DNA of 31,765 bases, taken from Methanobacteriota archaeon. GTDB taxonomy: Archaea > Methanobacteriota > Methanobacteria > Methanobacteriales > Methanobacteriaceae. This document shows, in pieces, positions 1 to 7,917 of this stretch (position 1 is the stretch's first letter; each line of letters begins with the position of its first letter). A program made the position numbers and the translations under genes. The notes under the pieces are model-generated. The model was not told where the DNA came from. It saw only the letters and a program-made list of their open reading frames with translations, and did no database searches. The stretch covers positions 1 through 31,765 of the forward strand of contig JAEYSH010000116.1 in NCBI GenBank assembly GCA_023434825.1, read 5' to 3'.

Positions 1-1285
1 TTAAGAATAAAGGATAATATTGTGGAATTATTTGAACATTTCCTAGATAAAATGCAAAAATTAGTATAACTATGGCCATACTTAAAAGCTGTCCGCTAAA
101 TACCATGGTTGATACAGTAGCTGATGCAACACCATAAAACTTTCTGTTAACAGTGCTCATAGCTGCATTTGTTGCTGGAGATGCAAAAAGTGCTACTCCA
201 ATTCCAATAAGGATCAATCCGAGTATTATGGCGTAAAAAGGAGTATTTTCATTTAAAAATATAAGTATAAAGAGTCCTAGTGCGGTGATTAACATCCCTA
301 AAGACGTGAATAACCGTGGATCATATTTATCAGATACTCTACCTGCAATGGGAGATAGTAATGCCACAAAAATAGGTTGTAAAACTAAAATAAGTCCGGC
401 AGTGTTTGCTGGTAGTAATTTAAGGTATTGGAAGTAAAGACTCAATAAATAATTCATAGAACTGGTTCCCACATTTATTATTAAAAGAGATATGACTGAA
501 ACTGTAAATAAGGGATTTTTAAAGATTGATAATGCAATTAGGGGATCTGAATTATTACTTTCATATTTCAAAAAGATTAAGCTTGTTAAAAATCCAATTA
601 AAAGTAAATATTTGCCATAATTTTCTGTTAAAATGGTAGAAAATCCCTGTAATAAAGTTACAATTATAATAATAAAGAGTAATGAACCAATAAAATCGAA
701 TTTTTCTCCTTTACAGCCAGCATATTCAGTCTTAATTTTGGTAAAAAGCAGGGATAGTATAAAAATTCCAATGGGAAGATTAAATATAAAGATGGTTCTC
801 CAACCAAAATTCTGGATTAAAAAGCCACCTATCAATAATCCACTAAAGATTCCGGCATAAACTGCGCCAACATAAATTCCATAGGATTTACCTCGCTCTT
901 CGGGATTAAAGACTGAAGAAAGTAATGCAACTCCAGTTCCAAAGATCATTGAGCACCCGACACCCTGTAAAAAGCTTGAAACCAATAAAAAAACTCCTGA
1001 AGGTGAAATAGCCCCTAAAAATGAGGAAATTGTAAAGATCAAAATACCATAGGTGAATATTTTTTTTCTCCCGTGAATATCTGCTATTCTACCAAAAGGA
1101 AGTATTAATGCTGCGTTAGCTAAAATAAAGGCAGTAGATATCCAGCTTAAAAATACGGCATTTAATGAAAAATCAATTCCTATGGATGGTAAAGCAATAC
1201 TTAACGAAGTTCCCATAAATGGTATTAAAAATGCTCCAAGCGCTACAATAATTAAAACAATATTCTTTGGTTGTAAAGACTTCAT
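1..1285 (-). CDS. MFS drug-efflux transporter, DHA2-like (3' end beyond window)
   Basis: Reading frame open from an ATG at 1285 down to base 1 with no stop, so about 428 residues are visible and the C-terminus lies outside the window. The protein is almost entirely hydrophobic helices. Residues near 56-75 hold the MFS loop 2-3 signature (GRIADIHGRKK, the GxxaDrxGrk motif A), and a GLLIGG segment followed by NFGWRTIFIFNLPIG matches the motif C/helix 5-6 region typical of the 14-helix DHA2 proton-coupled multidrug exporters. The cytoplasmic-membrane role as a proton antiporter is family knowledge; the substrate cannot be told. It begins 67 bases after the UbiA gene on the same strand, so the two may be co-transcribed. 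GTTGATCCC directly before the ATG is only a weak ribosome site. Confidence 0.85.
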   Translation of the reverse strand, partial: MKSLQPKNIVLIIVALGAFLIPFMGTSLSIALPSIGIDFSLNAVFLSWISTAFILANAALILPFGRIADIHGRKKIFTYGILIFTISSFLGAISPSGVFLLVSSFLQGVGCSMIFGTGVALLSSVFNPEERGKSYGIYVGAVYAGIFSGLLIGGFLIQNFGWRTIFIFNLPIGIFILSLLFTKIKTEYAGCKGEKFDFIGSLLFIIIIVTLLQGFSTILTENYGKYLLLIGFLTSLIFLKYESNNSDPLIALSIFKNPLFTVSVISLLIINVGTSSMNYLLSLYFQYLKLLPANTAGLILVLQPIFVALLSPIAGRVSDKYDPRLFTSLGMLITALGLFILIFLNENTPFYAIILGLILIGIGVALFASPATNAAMSTVNRKFYGVASATVSTMVFSGQLLSMAIVILIFAFYLGNVQIIPQYYPLFL

Positions 1286-1352
1286 GGGATCAACATAATC
1301 GAGATTTATTAATATATTATCTTTGTTTATAAGAAGTTTTAAGTAAAATTTC

Positions 1353-2267
1353 CTAAAAGAGCAAATAAACAAAATAGAGATTTATTAATATTCCAAAAAT
1401 GAATAATGATGATAAGTTTCTGTTTACAAGATTTATAGCTGCATTTTTATCTTCTGTCCTTTTTAAATAAGATATTACAGCGAAAGTTAATGGAATTAAT
1501 GAAATCAGGAAAACTGGGAAAAAATTTATGGCAGGATAAATATTCATTAGCCCGAGCAATAAGAAATATAGAGTAGCTAGTAGTCCAGATATTCCTATTA
1601 AGGTAAAACCAAATTTACGCCCTCTTTTAACTATTATGGTGTTTTTACCGCCCATTTTATCAACTTCCATATCTGGAATTTGAACAGAGTGAATAAAAAG
1701 AGTTTGATAGAGCATTATAGATACTGCAAATATGGCAAATTGAACATTTAAAATTCCTGTTAATGCCAGAAAACCCATCCCTGGAAAGATTATTCCAGTT
1801 ATAATAGTAGCAACTTCACTCAATCCTCTATATGATAATTTTATTGGTGGGGCAGCATAAAACCATCCTAATAAATTACCAAAAATTACAAAAAGTAAAA
1901 ATAAAAAGGAATAAGAGTAAAAAAACATAAAAATTCCCGCTAAAGCAATAGAAGTGGCCATTAAGGTAACTGAAAAAAGTATTGAAAATTTTCTAAGTTC
2001 TGGATTTTGAACAAGGATTCCGCTACCTCCAGAAAAAGGTGTGGGGCTACCAAATTTATCACATTCGATGTCAAAATATTCATTACTGAATTGCATAGAA
2101 AGATGAGCAAAGAAAAAGATAAAATATCCAAAAATAAATTTATCTAAACTAAATTCAAAACCCAGTAAAACCGCAAATAAAGCTCCAAAGGTAAAATATA
2201 AGAATCCACCAAAGACGAATTGAAGTTCTGCAATCTTTATGATTTTTGATAACTGATCCTGATTCAT
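1353..2267 (-). CDS. UbiA-family membrane prenyltransferase (MenA-like branch)
   Basis: Polytopic membrane protein of 304 residues. Family hallmarks are two aspartate-rich, Mg-pyrophosphate-binding motifs: NEYFDIECD in the first half, followed by SPTPFSGGSGIL, and DMEVDKMGGK in the second half. The SPTPFSGGSG stretch resembles MenA-type enzymes more than archaeal DGGGP synthase, which normally reads NDYxDxxxDxxNRPxRP. It therefore probably attaches a polyprenyl chain to an aromatic or other acceptor rather than making the archaeal lipid core; the acceptor is unknown and this methanogen group is not known to use menaquinone. I chose ATG at 2267 because GGGG lies 7 bases upstream; a TTG at 2279 would add four residues. 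The MFS gene follows on the same strand. Confidence 0.85.
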   Translation of the reverse strand: MNQDQLSKIIKIAELQFVFGGFLYFTFGALFAVLLGFEFSLDKFIFGYFIFFFAHLSMQFSNEYFDIECDKFGSPTPFSGGSGILVQNPELRKFSILFSVTLMATSIALAGIFMFFYSYSFLFLLFVIFGNLLGWFYAAPPIKLSYRGLSEVATIITGIIFPGMGFLALTGILNVQFAIFAVSIMLYQTLFIHSVQIPDMEVDKMGGKNTIIVKRGRKFGFTLIGISGLLATLYFLLLGLMNIYPAINFFPVFLISLIPLTFAVISYLKRTEDKNAAINLVNRNLSSLFIFGILINLYFVYLLF

Positions 2268-2655
2268 TTGATGCCCCAATATATTTCTATTATTAATATC
2301 ATTTATATATTATATTATTACTATTTTTTGGTTTAAGTTTTTTGGATATTTAGCTTTTTTTAACCTAAAAATATATAATTTAGATTCATTTATTAATTAA
2401 CGTTATTTTGAGCTTTATTTTTATTAAATTTGCTTATTTATCCAATTATTAAAAATAAATGTTTAAATTAATTACTTTAATTTAATAATTAATAAATTAT
2501 ATATAATTTGTATTACATATTGAAAATAGAATACCATTTGTAAACATTTTGGGTTTTTCAAAACTAGATTGAGATCTAAAAATCAAATTTTAAGAGATCA
2601 TCAATTCATAGAACTAGAACCCTAAATGTAGAAAATATTTAGGAGGTTTATTAGA
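2268..2655. promoter_or_regulatory. Divergent intergenic region, ubiA / gerW operon
   Basis: About 390 very AT-rich bases without a convincing gene. It must contain promoters for the UbiA gene (leftward) and for the GerW operon (rightward). TATA-like runs such as TTATATATAAT around 2496-2506 could serve the rightward operon, which would give a leader of roughly 125 bases. A strong Shine-Dalgarno site, AGGAGGT at 2641-2647, sits 8 bases before the GerW ATG. I see no tRNA, repeat array or conserved RNA fold. Confidence 0.5.
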
Positions 2656-3105
2656 ATGGCTGAAGAAATGATGGGACATATGAATGATATGGTTAAGGTA
2701 ACAGTTGATGAGCTTTTAAGGGTACTGGCTACTGATAACGTAATTGGAGAAACAATGGAAATAGATGATAAGGTCATAATACCCATAACTAAAATAGGGT
2801 TAGCATTTGGAACAGGTGCAGGCAGTGGTGGAATGATGCGTGGCCAGGAAGGAAAAGGACATGGTGCTGGTGGGGGAGCTGCAATGGAAGCTAAAGCTGT
2901 AGTTGTTGTACATAAAGGCATGAAAGGCCCAGAAAGTGTTGAAGTAATTACTATAGGTGCAGCAGCAACTCTATCGCATGTAATGGCACAAGCAGGCCCA
3001 ATGGCGAAAAAGATGATGGAGAAAGGAAAAAAGAAAAAAGAGGAAATGGGTGGAGGCAGCTCTGGAGAAATGCCTAAAGGTCCAGGTTCAGAATCTAGAA
3101 TTTAA
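2656..3105 (+). CDS. GerW/YtfJ family protein
   Basis: A 149-residue homologue of the GerW (YtfJ) family, which in Bacillus is needed for SleB-dependent spore germination. The diagnostic order is visible: an N-terminal helix (VKVTVDELLRVLATDNVIG), then ETMEIDDKVIIPITKIGLAFG, a glycine-rich stretch (residues about 55-76), then EAKAVVVVHKG and VEVITI, ending in a lysine- and glycine-rich tail (KKMMEKGKKKKEE). No signal peptide or membrane helix, so cytoplasmic or membrane-associated. The start is fixed by AGGAGGT at 2641. It is followed after 18 bases by a DUF2953 gene, the same partner as ytfI-ytfJ in Bacillus. This archaeon makes no spores, so the role is unknown. Confidence 0.85.
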   Translation: MAEEMMGHMNDMVKVTVDELLRVLATDNVIGETMEIDDKVIIPITKIGLAFGTGAGSGGMMRGQEGKGHGAGGGAAMEAKAVVVVHKGMKGPESVEVITIGAAATLSHVMAQAGPMAKKMMEKGKKKKEEMGGGSSGEMPKGPGSESRI

Positions 3106-3123
3106 TTTAAGAGTTGATCTTAA

Positions 3124-3720
3124 GTGGCTGTTGTTACATGGATCTCCATTATCCTTATTATTTTAATTATTATAATAATAGGGATTCTGGTAATTCCATT
3201 TCAGGTATCAATGAAGTTATATAGGGAAGGTAGTATAAATCAGGGATATTTAAAAGTTAAATGGCTTGGAATTAGAATAATAAATCGAAAAATAGATTTA
3301 AAGCAATCGGGCAAATCGAAAGAAAAAAAGAAAGAGAAAAAGAATAAATTTGATATTAATCGGATCCCTAAAATTATAATCCTTATTGAAGAATCTTTAC
3401 CATATCTAATTAATATATTCCTTGCATTTTTAAAATCTATTAAAATTAAAAGGATAGAAATTGATTCTATACTTGGACTTTATGATTTTGTAGATACAGT
3501 AAAGATATGTGGATATATGTGGGCTGTGGCTCCATTTATAAATCTTATTCCTAATACCTATTTTTCTATAGAGCCTGATTTTACTAAAGAACGTATTGAT
3601 GGTTCATTTATCATAGATATAAAAATAAAGCTTTTAAAGGTAGCTTTAGCATCAATAAAGGCCATAACTAATAAATCAGTCAGATCTCTACTGTTTGAGA
3701 TGAGAAGGGTGAGAGGCTAA
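3124..3720 (+). CDS. DUF2953 (YtfI-like) membrane-anchored protein
   Basis: A 198-residue protein starting with GTG at 3124, preceded by GAGTTGAT, a one-mismatch match to the archaeal GAGGTGAT site. One strong N-terminal membrane helix (residues about 5-28, very rich in Ile) is followed by a basic linker with a lysine cluster (SKEKKKEKKNK, about residues 63-74) and a C-terminal domain with the DUF2953 pattern: IEIDSILGLYDFVDTVKICGYMWA, then an IEPDF strand. DUF2953 includes Bacillus YtfI, whose gene neighbours ytfJ; the same pairing is seen here with the GerW gene upstream. Its TAA shares a base with the ATG of the next gene (3720), implying translational coupling. Molecular function is unknown. 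Confidence 0.75.
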   Translation: MAVVTWISIILIILIIIIIGILVIPFQVSMKLYREGSINQGYLKVKWLGIRIINRKIDLKQSGKSKEKKKEKKNKFDINRIPKIIILIEESLPYLINIFLAFLKSIKIKRIEIDSILGLYDFVDTVKICGYMWAVAPFINLIPNTYFSIEPDFTKERIDGSFIIDIKIKLLKVALASIKAITNKSVRSLLFEMRRVRG

Positions 3721-4097
3721 TGGAAGTATCTAGATTATTCAAAAATATTGTAAATAGAGACTCCAATGAAATAAATACTGATAATGTTTTAGATAGTATA
3801 TATAAATTGGGCAATTTGGAAAAAATACAAATGAAAACAATAGTTGCAAAACCGTTTAAAATCCAAGAAAAGACTATTTATACTTTAAGCGATGCATTTG
3901 TCCTTAAAAATAAAATGCAAAAATCTGTTGTGGCTGAAATATCTCCTTTTGCTTTAGCTATTGATGAACCTTCTGGGGAATATGTTTTTTCTTTAGAAGG
4001 AAAAGATATCAATTTAAAAGAATTAATTAAGAAAATAAATCCAGAAAAAAGTGGTAATGAATCAATTATTGATGTAATTAAAGATGAATTGGACTGA
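3720..4097 (+). CDS. Small GerW-like protein, third gene of the GerW operon
   Basis: A 125-residue soluble protein whose ATG overlaps the stop of the DUF2953 gene by one base. Its layout resembles a stripped-down GerW: LGNLEKIQMKTIVAKPFKI, then EKTIYTLSDAF (compare DKVIIPITKIGLAF in the first gene of the operon), then a hydrophobic VVAEISPFALAI strand, EYVFSLEG, and an amphipathic end NLKELIKKINP that parallels the family's LxKLIDxxP ending. The glycine-rich insertion of true GerW is missing. This relation is by eye and moderately sure. No membrane segment or catalytic motif is visible. It ends 11 bases from the convergent Lrp gene. Confidence 0.6.
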   Translation: MEVSRLFKNIVNRDSNEINTDNVLDSIYKLGNLEKIQMKTIVAKPFKIQEKTIYTLSDAFVLKNKMQKSVVAEISPFALAIDEPSGEYVFSLEGKDINLKELIKKINPEKSGNESIIDVIKDELD

Positions 4098-4108
4098 TAT
4101 ATTAATAT

Positions 4109-4588
4109 TTAATCTTCAGTTAATATATCTGATGAGCCTAATTCTTCTTTTACTATATTTAAAACGGTTTGTGTGTAAGTTCTTTGAACATCTGGTTCCT
4201 TAAGAAGTTCTTTAATAAAAGAGTCCAGTTCAGTAGTATCCTTAAATTTAGCAAGTAATATGGCGTCGAACTCTCCAGTAACGTCGTAAATTCCCATAAC
4301 ATTTTTATGGTATGCAGTTTTGTTTTCCCAATTTCTTAATACTCCGCCTTTTACTTTCACACCTATAATTGTGGTTAGTTTGTATCCAAGCATGGAATAG
4401 TCAATTTGAGGAACAAACTTTTTAATAATGCCTGCTTTGGTGAATTTGTCAACTCTATTGTGAACTGTACCTACAGATATATCTAATTTTCTAGATATTT
4501 TCCGGTAAGACATCCTACCATCTTCACTAAGTAAATTTAGAATTTTTTTATCGGTTTCATCTATTTTGATTGATTCTTCGTCATTCAT
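4109..4588 (-). CDS. Lrp/AsnC family transcriptional regulator
   Basis: A 159-residue regulator with the full two-domain Lrp layout: an N-terminal winged helix-turn-helix (IDETDKKILNLLSEDGRMSY, recognition part about residues 27-50 with ISVGTVHNRVDKF) and a C-terminal RAM/ligand-binding domain (residues about 70-150, with GEFDAILLAKFKD and a final VLNIVKEE strand). I start it at ATG 4588 because GTGAT lies 5 bases upstream; an upstream ATG at 4624 would add a 12-residue tail unlike the family. Such proteins act as octamers or dimers binding short palindromes. Two TACA/AACA-type palindromes flank its own TATA-like box, suggesting autoregulation. Effector and other targets are unknown. Confidence 0.9.
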   Translation of the reverse strand: MNDEESIKIDETDKKILNLLSEDGRMSYRKISRKLDISVGTVHNRVDKFTKAGIIKKFVPQIDYSMLGYKLTTIIGVKVKGGVLRNWENKTAYHKNVMGIYDVTGEFDAILLAKFKDTTELDSFIKELLKEPDVQRTYTQTVLNIVKEELGSSDILTED

Positions 4589-4619
4589 TTTATCACTGCA
4601 TTTATAAAAGTAAATTATG

Positions 4620-4661
4620 AACAATGTTTATATATTAGCCTTAATATTTAAGTACATTGTA
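4620..4661. promoter_or_regulatory. Paired palindromes around the lrp promoter (candidate Lrp operator)
   Basis: AACAATGTT at 4620-4628 and TACATTGTA at 4653-4661 are each palindromic about one central base, and their 7-base cores are inverted repeats of each other. Their centres are 33 bases apart, about three helical turns. Between them lies a TATA-like TAATATATAA for the leftward lrp gene (4628-4637), roughly 45 bases before its ATG. Same-face spacing around a promoter is how Lrp-family octamers usually bind. The regulatory role is inference. Confidence 0.5.
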
Positions 4662-4763
4662 TATATTTTACAATTAATGATTTAATTTGTGGATATAATT
4701 ATAAAATGAATATTTCAATAAAAAGTTATCTCAATAAAAAAAAAAGAAAAAAATGAAGTTTTA

Positions 4764-5447
4764 TTATTCTTCTGATGTTGCGAGTAATCCAAGGGATCTT
4801 GCATATAGCATAGAAGCGTATGGGTATACAATTAATAGTATTATAATAAATCCAATTAACGGAATAATACTTAAAATACCTGCTATAATACCTATAACAA
4901 TTCCAACAACGATCATAACTATATACCATATTATATAGTCTGCCCATCCGATTGAAGAGATTAAATTCATTATTTCGCTGAATCTAAACGCTGCTCCGAT
5001 TTCACTGTCGTTGTAGGCCATATTTACAACTGCCATGTAGTAAATTAGGGCAATTATTATTCCTATTATCGCTGCAATTAAAACTGTTCCTGTTAACAAG
5101 CCCATAAATGCTGCTGGAGAAACTATTCCTGCATTTGACATTGCGACCATAGATCCAACTGAGGCCCATATACCTATAAATGCTATCGCTGCAGGTATTA
5201 TAAAGTAAATTATTGTAACTATTATTAATTTAAGACTATCTACGACCATTCCGCCCCAATCGTCAAACTCAGGGAGTTCATCTGAACCAGCTAATGTTGC
5301 TTTTAGTACTCTAAGTAAATATCCAGGCCAGAATAGTACTCCAATAATAATGATATTTAAAATATAGAGTACTCCAAGTATTACCACTTTCTTCCAGTCT
5401 TGTGAAGGATATCTAACGGCATCTCCAATTATTTCACCTATATCCAT
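4764..5447 (-). CDS. DUF4013 multi-pass membrane protein
   Basis: A 227-residue integral membrane protein that fits the archaeal DUF4013 family: a short N-terminal MDIGEIIGDAVRYPSQDWKK segment, then a hydrophobic hairpin, the hallmark LPEFDDWGGMVVDSLKLIIV segment (about residues 58-78), then several long helices with glycine and isoleucine repeats and a cytoplasmic-looking tail. No enzymatic motif is visible and the function of the family is unknown. The start is well fixed by GGAGGTG 8 bases before the ATG. A small hairpin and a TTTAAATAAAAT TATA-like element lie just upstream (5471-5514). Transcribed toward the lrp gene but separated from it by 175 bases. Confidence 0.85.
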   Translation of the reverse strand: MDIGEIIGDAVRYPSQDWKKVVILGVLYILNIIIIGVLFWPGYLLRVLKATLAGSDELPEFDDWGGMVVDSLKLIIVTIIYFIIPAAIAFIGIWASVGSMVAMSNAGIVSPAAFMGLLTGTVLIAAIIGIIIALIYYMAVVNMAYNDSEIGAAFRFSEIMNLISSIGWADYIIWYIVMIVVGIVIGIIAGILSIIPLIGFIIILLIVYPYASMLYARSLGLLATSEE

Positions 5448-5940
5448 GGCGAAACCACCTCCTTTTTATTTAGGCATAAGCCTATCATTTTTATGGGATT
5501 TATTTTATTTAAATTCTTGTACTAAAGAAGAAGAATCGAACATAAAAAGTGAAAATTAATATTAAGTGATATTAACCGATTTTTTTATTAAAATTAATTT
5601 AACACATTTAACAGTATTTTAATAGTTTTTTAACGGTGTATAGATTAATTAGAAGATGATTTTTATCTTTTAGTTATACCTTTGATTATCTATAATCAAT
5701 AAAATAAATGCAGGAATATAAATTTATATCTAAAAAATTTTGATGAAATTTTTTAAGTCTATCAAGTTTCAAAGAATTTTTGATTAGCTATATAATTTGG
5801 GAATAAATTTAATTACTATGATGTGAAATGATATTTAACGATCTTTAATTAAATATATTGAAAAAAAATAAATAAAAATTACTAGGTTTTATGAAATTTA
5901 TTGTATTTTAAAAAATCATGCCTACGGTTTAGGTGAATAA
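5448..5940. promoter_or_regulatory. Divergent intergenic region with palindromes
   Basis: About 490 AT-rich bases between two divergent genes; I see no ORF with a ribosome site and no RNA gene. Three structures stand out: a hairpin TAGGC-ATAA-GCCTA at 5471-5484, just upstream of the DUF4013 ribosome site and near its expected transcription start; an inverted repeat TTGATTAT-CT-ATAATCAA at 5682-5699; and a perfect 14-base AT palindrome ATATAAATTTATAT at 5716-5729, which could be a TATA element. AGGTGA at 5931-5936 is the ribosome site of the rightward gene. Confidence 0.45.
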
Positions 5941-6636
5941 ATGAGATGGGGAATAGTTATTGTAGTCATACTCCTATTATTGGGAGGTTATATTTACGTC
6001 GCAAGTTTAAATGGTGGTATTGAGCCTTTAGGAAGGCTTGGATTTGTTAAATTAGCAAACCCGGATATGTATCCTGGACATCCACATTCAGAACTGTTAG
6101 CAAAATATGCAGAAGAACAAAATTCTAAATGTGCCTTGGTTGTGCACTTTGCTGGAAGTTCCAATTACCGTAGTTATCAAGAGGGCGATGTATATATAAT
6201 AGAAGTGGCTTTTATTGATACTCAAGGTACTGCGCAATCTTATAACAGTGTTAATTGGCTAGATTCGATTAAAGTAGCTTTATTTGGTATTCCTGACGGC
6301 AGGTATAAGTATAAATCAGATGGAAAAATATACAACACTTACGATGAAATGATGGAGCATGTTAATGAATTAGCCGAAGAACATGGCCAAAGGGGACCAA
6401 TTCCAATGGTATGGCACGGGACAGCAAGAAGTGGAAATCCAATTCTTGTTCAAGGATGTGGATTCCCATTGTACTTTGATATAGCTCAGCATGAATATGG
6501 AACAATTCCTGCATATTATTATACATTAAAAGGAATGATATTCCCATACTTCAGTCTTCCATACCGAAACTTTGAATTGCAGCACGCTTCAGAACTTCAA
6601 TATTATTATACACACGGAATGATAAATTACGAATAA
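5941..6636 (+). CDS. Secreted or membrane-anchored protein of unknown function
   Basis: A 231-residue protein with a single N-terminal hydrophobic helix (residues about 4-22, MRWGIVIVVILLLLGGYIYV), acting as signal peptide or anchor, and an extracellular-type domain rich in Tyr, His and Gly. There are only two cysteines, C64 and C173, which could form a disulfide. The C-terminal part is dense in aromatic residues (IPAYYYTLKGMIFPYFSLPY, then ELQYYYTHG). No catalytic motif is recognisable to me; HPHSE (48-51) and the several histidines could bind metal but this is speculation. AGGTGA 4 bases before the ATG supports the start. The gene converges on trm1, with a shared hairpin terminator between them. 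Confidence 0.75.
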   Translation: MRWGIVIVVILLLLGGYIYVASLNGGIEPLGRLGFVKLANPDMYPGHPHSELLAKYAEEQNSKCALVVHFAGSSNYRSYQEGDVYIIEVAFIDTQGTAQSYNSVNWLDSIKVALFGIPDGRYKYKSDGKIYNTYDEMMEHVNELAEEHGQRGPIPMVWHGTARSGNPILVQGCGFPLYFDIAQHEYGTIPAYYYTLKGMIFPYFSLPYRNFELQHASELQYYYTHGMINYE

Positions 6637-6637
6637 T

Positions 6638-6657
6638 AAACAGTAAATAAACTGTTT
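6638..6657. terminator. Bidirectional hairpin terminator between convergent genes
   Basis: AAACAGT and ACTGTTT form a perfect 7-base-pair stem around a 6-base loop, exactly filling the 21 bases between the stop of the 231-residue protein gene (6636) and the stop of trm1 (6658). T-rich sequence follows on the plus strand. Archaeal termination relies mainly on T tracts, so the hairpin may also stabilise mRNA ends. Confidence 0.55.
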
Positions 6658-7815
6658 TTATTCTTTTTTATTAAATTCTAAAAAAATTTCTTTTATTTTA
6701 TCAACAGGAGCATCTGTTTTTATACCTGTTGGTTTGAAATGTGTCCTTGAAGCAAAATAACCCTGTTCTTTTAGAATTTCAAGTACATTATTTTGTTTTG
6801 GTGCACTAATTTTTAAGTTTCTGCTAATTTCATGGAGATCATAAAAAGTTGGAGGGGCATTAGATTCTTCATAAACAAAATTAAGGAGTTTTAATGCTTT
6901 ATTCTCCTGATTAATTCTTGTTTTTTCTATATTTTCTATCATCCCATTTATAAAATCAGTATCTGCAATATCACCACACCAAAGTGGCCCTGCAGTTTTA
7001 AATTTTTTTCCACATATAGGACAATCTGCACCAATTTTAGGTGTAATACCTTTAACTACCATTCGGTTAAGACAATTCTGGCAATGTAAAATGTATCCCA
7101 TATTTTTTAAGGATTCATCTGTTATTTTAGCTCCTTTTTGCACTGTTGCATAGATTCTCATGTAATGTTCGCTGCTATGGGCGAATTTTATTTCAATACA
7201 TTTTTTAAATTTAGCGAGTGTCCTTGCAATAAAACCTGCAAGAATTCTAATGCCATTTTCATGACAGTATTCAGTTTTAAGAGGCATAGATCCATATTTT
7301 CTAATGCATGGTTCTTTATAAGTCCCGCATAATGCCGATGTGTCGGTTGCAGTTGCACATAGCATTCCCCCTGCTTTCAAACTTATCCCTGCAGATTCAA
7401 TGAACGGTGAAGGCGTACCAAAAGGGTCAATATCCACAACATCGAATTTTCCTCTGCATTTTCTGAGCATGATGTTTGCATCTTCTTTATAAACTTTAAC
7501 ATTATCCAGTCCATTTAATTCTATATTTTCTTGGGCATATTGGACTGCAAGAGGATTTATGTCAGTTATTACAACATTTTCAACTGTTTCAATCTCTTTT
7601 GCATATCTTACTCCCCTAATCCCGCTTCCTCCAAAGGAATCACAAACACTTATATTTTTACCTAATTTTTCTTGATATGTCTTAATTGCAAGTATGGATA
7701 GATCCCTATTTAGCTCCATCACGGGATTGTAAAATACAGGGGCTTTTGATGATATTTTATCAAATTCCGGCGTTTTTATTGTTACAAGTCCTTCCTGAAT
7801 AGTTTTAATTTCCAT
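6658..7815 (-). CDS. trm1: tRNA (guanine26-N2)-dimethyltransferase
   Basis: A 385-residue Trm1, which uses S-adenosylmethionine to form N2,N2-dimethylguanosine at position 26 of tRNA. Visible features: the N-terminal EGLVTIKTPEF and VFYNPVMELNRDLS signatures; the SAM-binding FGGSGIRG (61-68); the acidic DINPLA; the catalytic DIDPFGTP (128-135); and a C-terminal zinc finger with C245/C248 and C265/C268, followed by GPLWCG. Length is normal for archaeal Trm1. ATG at 7815 is the natural start; an alternative start was not needed. It is divergent from the CPBP protease gene, with only about 80-100 bases holding both promoters. A housekeeping RNA modification enzyme. Confidence 0.96.
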   Translation of the reverse strand: MEIKTIQEGLVTIKTPEFDKISSKAPVFYNPVMELNRDLSILAIKTYQEKLGKNISVCDSFGGSGIRGVRYAKEIETVENVVITDINPLAVQYAQENIELNGLDNVKVYKEDANIMLRKCRGKFDVVDIDPFGTPSPFIESAGISLKAGGMLCATATDTSALCGTYKEPCIRKYGSMPLKTEYCHENGIRILAGFIARTLAKFKKCIEIKFAHSSEHYMRIYATVQKGAKITDESLKNMGYILHCQNCLNRMVVKGITPKIGADCPICGKKFKTAGPLWCGDIADTDFINGMIENIEKTRINQENKALKLLNFVYEESNAPPTFYDLHEISRNLKISAPKQNNVLEILKEQGYFASRTHFKPTGIKTDAPVDKIKEIFLEFNKKE

Positions 7816-7917
7816 AGTTTAACCTGATAAAATGAATGTAATTTAATCATTAATTTAATGCTTAACAATTCTTATTAATATTTAAAGATAAATCTATTGA
7901 TCTCAAAGTTAGGAGGA

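Noticed and set aside
2622..2921. Minus-strand frame of 99 codons opposite the gerW-like gene
   Set aside because: Shadow of the glycine-rich coding strand (gives Pro/Ala/Ser-rich product); the plus-strand gene has an excellent ribosome site and family match.
4588..4624. Longer start for the Lrp regulator at ATG 4624
   Set aside because: Would add a Tyr/Phe-rich tail and overlap the candidate operator and expected start site; ATG 4588 has its own ribosome site.
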